Assembly (NCBI GenBank): GCA_963674495.2
Contig: CAXXLG010000001.1
Coordinates: 744,001-808,000, forward strand
DNA from: RGIG3178 sp963674495
Lineage (GTDB): Bacteria; Bacillota; Clostridia; Christensenellales; QAND01
DNA: 64,000 nucleotides
Direction: 5' to 3'
Shown here: piece by piece, positions 62,117 to 64,000 of the stretch
Numbering within the stretch: the first letter of the stretch is position 1
How the letters are laid out: every line of letters starts with the position of its first letter
The notes under the pieces: generated by a model
The model's input: only the letters and a program-made list of their open reading frames with translations
The model's database searches: none
What the model was told of the DNA's origin: nothing
Position numbers and translations under genes: made by a program

Positions 62117-63475
62117 ATGGCTTTCATCAATCAGAAAAACATGCTAATGCTTGCCATTATTCAGTCAATAAAAGAAGGCAAACCTGCGGATCTGCAAAAA
62201 ATTGTAGATGAATTGCAGCCTTTTGACATCGCCCAACAATATGAAAAACTGCCCGCCAAATATAGAAATAGATTTCTTCACTATTTGCCAACTGAGCAGC
62301 TAACGTGGTTGATGCATGGTATGGAGAAAGATAAACAACTGGATGTACTCAAACGACTCGGGATGGAAGATTCCAAAAAAGTTTTTGATTTGATGGATAA
62401 TGACGATATGGCATCACTATTATCCGGTCTTTCCAGCGCGAAAGTTGAGAAGCTTTTATCCGGTGTTAACCATTACGAAAAAAAAGCGATTCAGAATTTG
62501 ATCGATTACCCCACTGAGACCGCAGGCAGGCTGATGTCTGACAGGTATGTATGGATACCCATACAGTACACAATTCAGGAGGCAGTTACCAAACTCAAGG
62601 ATTTCATTAATATTGCCGAATACCTGAATTACCTTTATGTCGTGGATGACAAAAACAAGCTTATGGGCGTGGTCTCTTATCGGGGTCTTTTGTTGGCTGA
62701 CCCAGCGGAGAAGATCGAAAACATTATGTTTCGCAAAGTGATTAAATCGACAGTGGATACCGATCAGGAAGAGGTCGCTAAATTAATCAGCCGTTATAAC
62801 TTTGTTTCCCTGCCTATCGTTGAACAGGATAATACACTGGTAGGTATCATCACCGTCGACGACATTATCGATGTGTTCATTCAGGAGGCAAATGAAGATA
62901 TAGAAAAATTATCCGCCTCTGGCAAAGCTATTACCTTTGCCACAAAACCTTTGCAGGCTGCTTGTAGAAGATTACCCTGGCTTATACTTTTATTGTTCGT
63001 CGGTTTTGTTTCCGGTGGAATAATAAGCTCCTTTGCCCAAACGCTCAAGAACGTCGTTGCATTGACCTTCTTTATGCCAATGATCGCAGGCATGACCGGA
63101 AATACGGGCACGCAATCACTGGCAATTGTCGTCAGAGGTTTGGTCTCGCACGAGTTGGATTTTAAACACAGCATAAAACTTATTGTGCGAGAGCTTTGTG
63201 TAGGAGTTCTGATCGGCACGATTTGCGGCATCTTCATCGCTGTGATTGCCTATTTGTGGCAGGGAACGTTAGCTATAGGATTGGTGGTAGGCATCTCCCT
63301 GTTCTTGACCTTGATCATCGGCACGATGTCCGGGACGATCATCCCTTTGATTCTGTATAAACTGAAAATCGATCCGGCCATTGCTTCGGGTCCTCTTATC
63401 ACAACGATCAATGATATCCTGTCCCTACTGATTTACTTTGGAATTGCAACAGCGGCGCTGTCCAATCTGATGTAG
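62117..63475 (+). CDS. mgtE: MgtE-family magnesium transporter
   Basis: The transporter is 452 residues long from ATG 62117 behind AGGAGAGGAG; the longer frame to 62060 lacks homologous sequence. Residues ~1-125 are the N-terminal superhelical domain (LPTEQLTWLMHGM). Two CBS motifs follow (~130-250, GVVSYRGLLLADP and GIITVDDIIDVFI). Five transmembrane helices (~280-452) include MPMIAGMTGNTGTQSLAIVVRG, the ion-pore region. It imports Mg2+ and is gated by the CBS/N domain. It lies between two IS3 remnants. Confidence 0.92.
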   Translation: MAFINQKNMLMLAIIQSIKEGKPADLQKIVDELQPFDIAQQYEKLPAKYRNRFLHYLPTEQLTWLMHGMEKDKQLDVLKRLGMEDSKKVFDLMDNDDMASLLSGLSSAKVEKLLSGVNHYEKKAIQNLIDYPTETAGRLMSDRYVWIPIQYTIQEAVTKLKDFINIAEYLNYLYVVDDKNKLMGVVSYRGLLLADPAEKIENIMFRKVIKSTVDTDQEEVAKLISRYNFVSLPIVEQDNTLVGIITVDDIIDVFIQEANEDIEKLSASGKAITFATKPLQAACRRLPWLILLLFVGFVSGGIISSFAQTLKNVVALTFFMPMIAGMTGNTGTQSLAIVVRGLVSHELDFKHSIKLIVRELCVGVLIGTICGIFIAVIAYLWQGTLAIGLVVGISLFLTLIIGTMSGTIIPLILYKLKIDPAIASGPLITTINDILSLLIYFGIATAALSNLM

Positions 63476-63715
63476 TTGAGCCTAATACGTATTGCCGAAT
63501 GAATAAATGGCATGCCACCATTTGGGAACCGTCTAGAAAGTTAGTCCATGCTTGTATTTCATTAAACCTGAGCATTTGTCTTGTTTAAAATAGATTGATA
63601 CCCATTTTATTGTCCGGGGAACGATTGGAACGAGACCCGAAACGGGTACCGATAAATAAGTTAGCCAAGCTGGAAGAATAAAAGTAAACTATATGATACA
63701 GTAAGGATGCACAGC

Positions 63716-63994
63716 ATGGCAAAGAAGACGTTTACCGTAGAAAGGATTATTAGCATACTCCGACTGGCGGAGGCAAAAGCGGCACAGGGCTCCACAATCG
63801 TGGAGATATGCCGTGAAGTCGGAATTACAGAGCAGACTTACTACCGCTGGCGGAAGGAATACAGCGGGGTTTGCAGCGAAGGAGCCAAAAGATTAAAAGA
63901 TCTTGAGAAAGAAAATGACCGACTCAAGAAACTGGTGGCCGAGCTGAGCTTGGAGAACGTTGTGCTGAAAGATGTTGCAAGGGGAAACTTCTGA
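63716..63994 (+). CDS. IS3-family transposase OrfA (helix-turn-helix)
   Basis: The product has 92 residues from ATG 63716 (63707 is also possible). TVEICREVGITEQTYYRWRKEY is the Tnp_1 helix-turn-helix and KDLEKENDRLKKLVAELSLEN the leucine zipper used by OrfA dimers. It ends with VLKDVARGNF just before the window edge; the OrfB frame (ETSEP...) is open in the last bases and presumably continues outside. Left inverted repeat not identified. Confidence 0.88.
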   Translation: MAKKTFTVERIISILRLAEAKAAQGSTIVEICREVGITEQTYYRWRKEYSGVCSEGAKRLKDLEKENDRLKKLVAELSLENVVLKDVARGNF

Positions 63995-64000
63995 GCCCGG

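Overview
The window looks like part of a chromosome of an anaerobic, spore-forming, low-to-mid GC Bacillota (probably class Clostridia). The reasons are Shine-Dalgarno sites of the AGGAGG type, frequent GTG/TTG starts, Pta-AckA acetate metabolism, an NfnAB electron-bifurcating transhydrogenase, a SpoVV/YlbJ sporulation protein, and a block syntenic with the Bacillus subtilis ylb region. No rRNA, tRNA or CRISPR array was found. All family names come from reading the sequence; no database search was run.

Layout. 1-8853: housekeeping block, mostly minus strand: a partial DUF177-like gene, ackA, pta, divergent tmcAL, a patatin-like esterase, spoVV/ylbJ, a coiled-coil protein, coaD, rsmD, 5-formyl-THF cyclo-ligase and alr. 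9356-11609: nfnA-nfnB. 11695-15738: a GT2-GtrA glycosyltransferase, a small unknown gene, an orphan mannose-family PTS EIIB with an operator-like promoter, and an RlmD/TrmA-type rRNA methyltransferase. 15739-18010: an accessory patch with degenerate repeats, an AT-rich methyltransferase and the wreck of a serine recombinase. 18010-30609: a mixed region with a membrane protein, a nitronate monooxygenase-like enzyme, a 7TM-PAS-GGDEF cyclase, a GT4, a methyltransferase, a QueG-like Fe-S protein, an FAD-Rieske oxidoreductase, a YyaL-type protein and asparagine synthase.

30715-34838 is the most distinctive segment. It is a minus-strand cluster of two NifX-like proteins, an Mrp/NBP35 ATPase, two MinD-type ATPases carrying inserted ferredoxin domains, a DUF134 regulator and a DUF5320 protein. 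It is headed by a promoter flanked by two copies of a perfect palindrome. Next to it lie a two-gene split permease and an ArsR regulator with a Cys/His-rich tail. Together they suggest regulated assembly or trafficking of a metal or Fe-S cofactor, but no nitrogenase or NifB is present in the window.

36593-42192 carries a HAAS-type membrane protein, a YbaK deacylase, a broken GNAT gene, DUF6530, a family-6-like DNA glycosylase, metK and xpt. 42242-46975 is a BMP-type (probably purine nucleoside) ABC transporter downstream of xpt, so salvage and uptake sit together. 47099-52374 has an NlpC/P60 wall hydrolase, an SDR with a MarR regulator, a lipoprotein alkaline phosphatase and an aldo/keto reductase. 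52744-58480 is a complete Opp/Dpp peptide ABC transporter. The right end has an old-yellow-enzyme reductase, a DUF3298-type lipoprotein, a truncated IS3 transposase, mgtE, and the start of another IS3 element running off the window.
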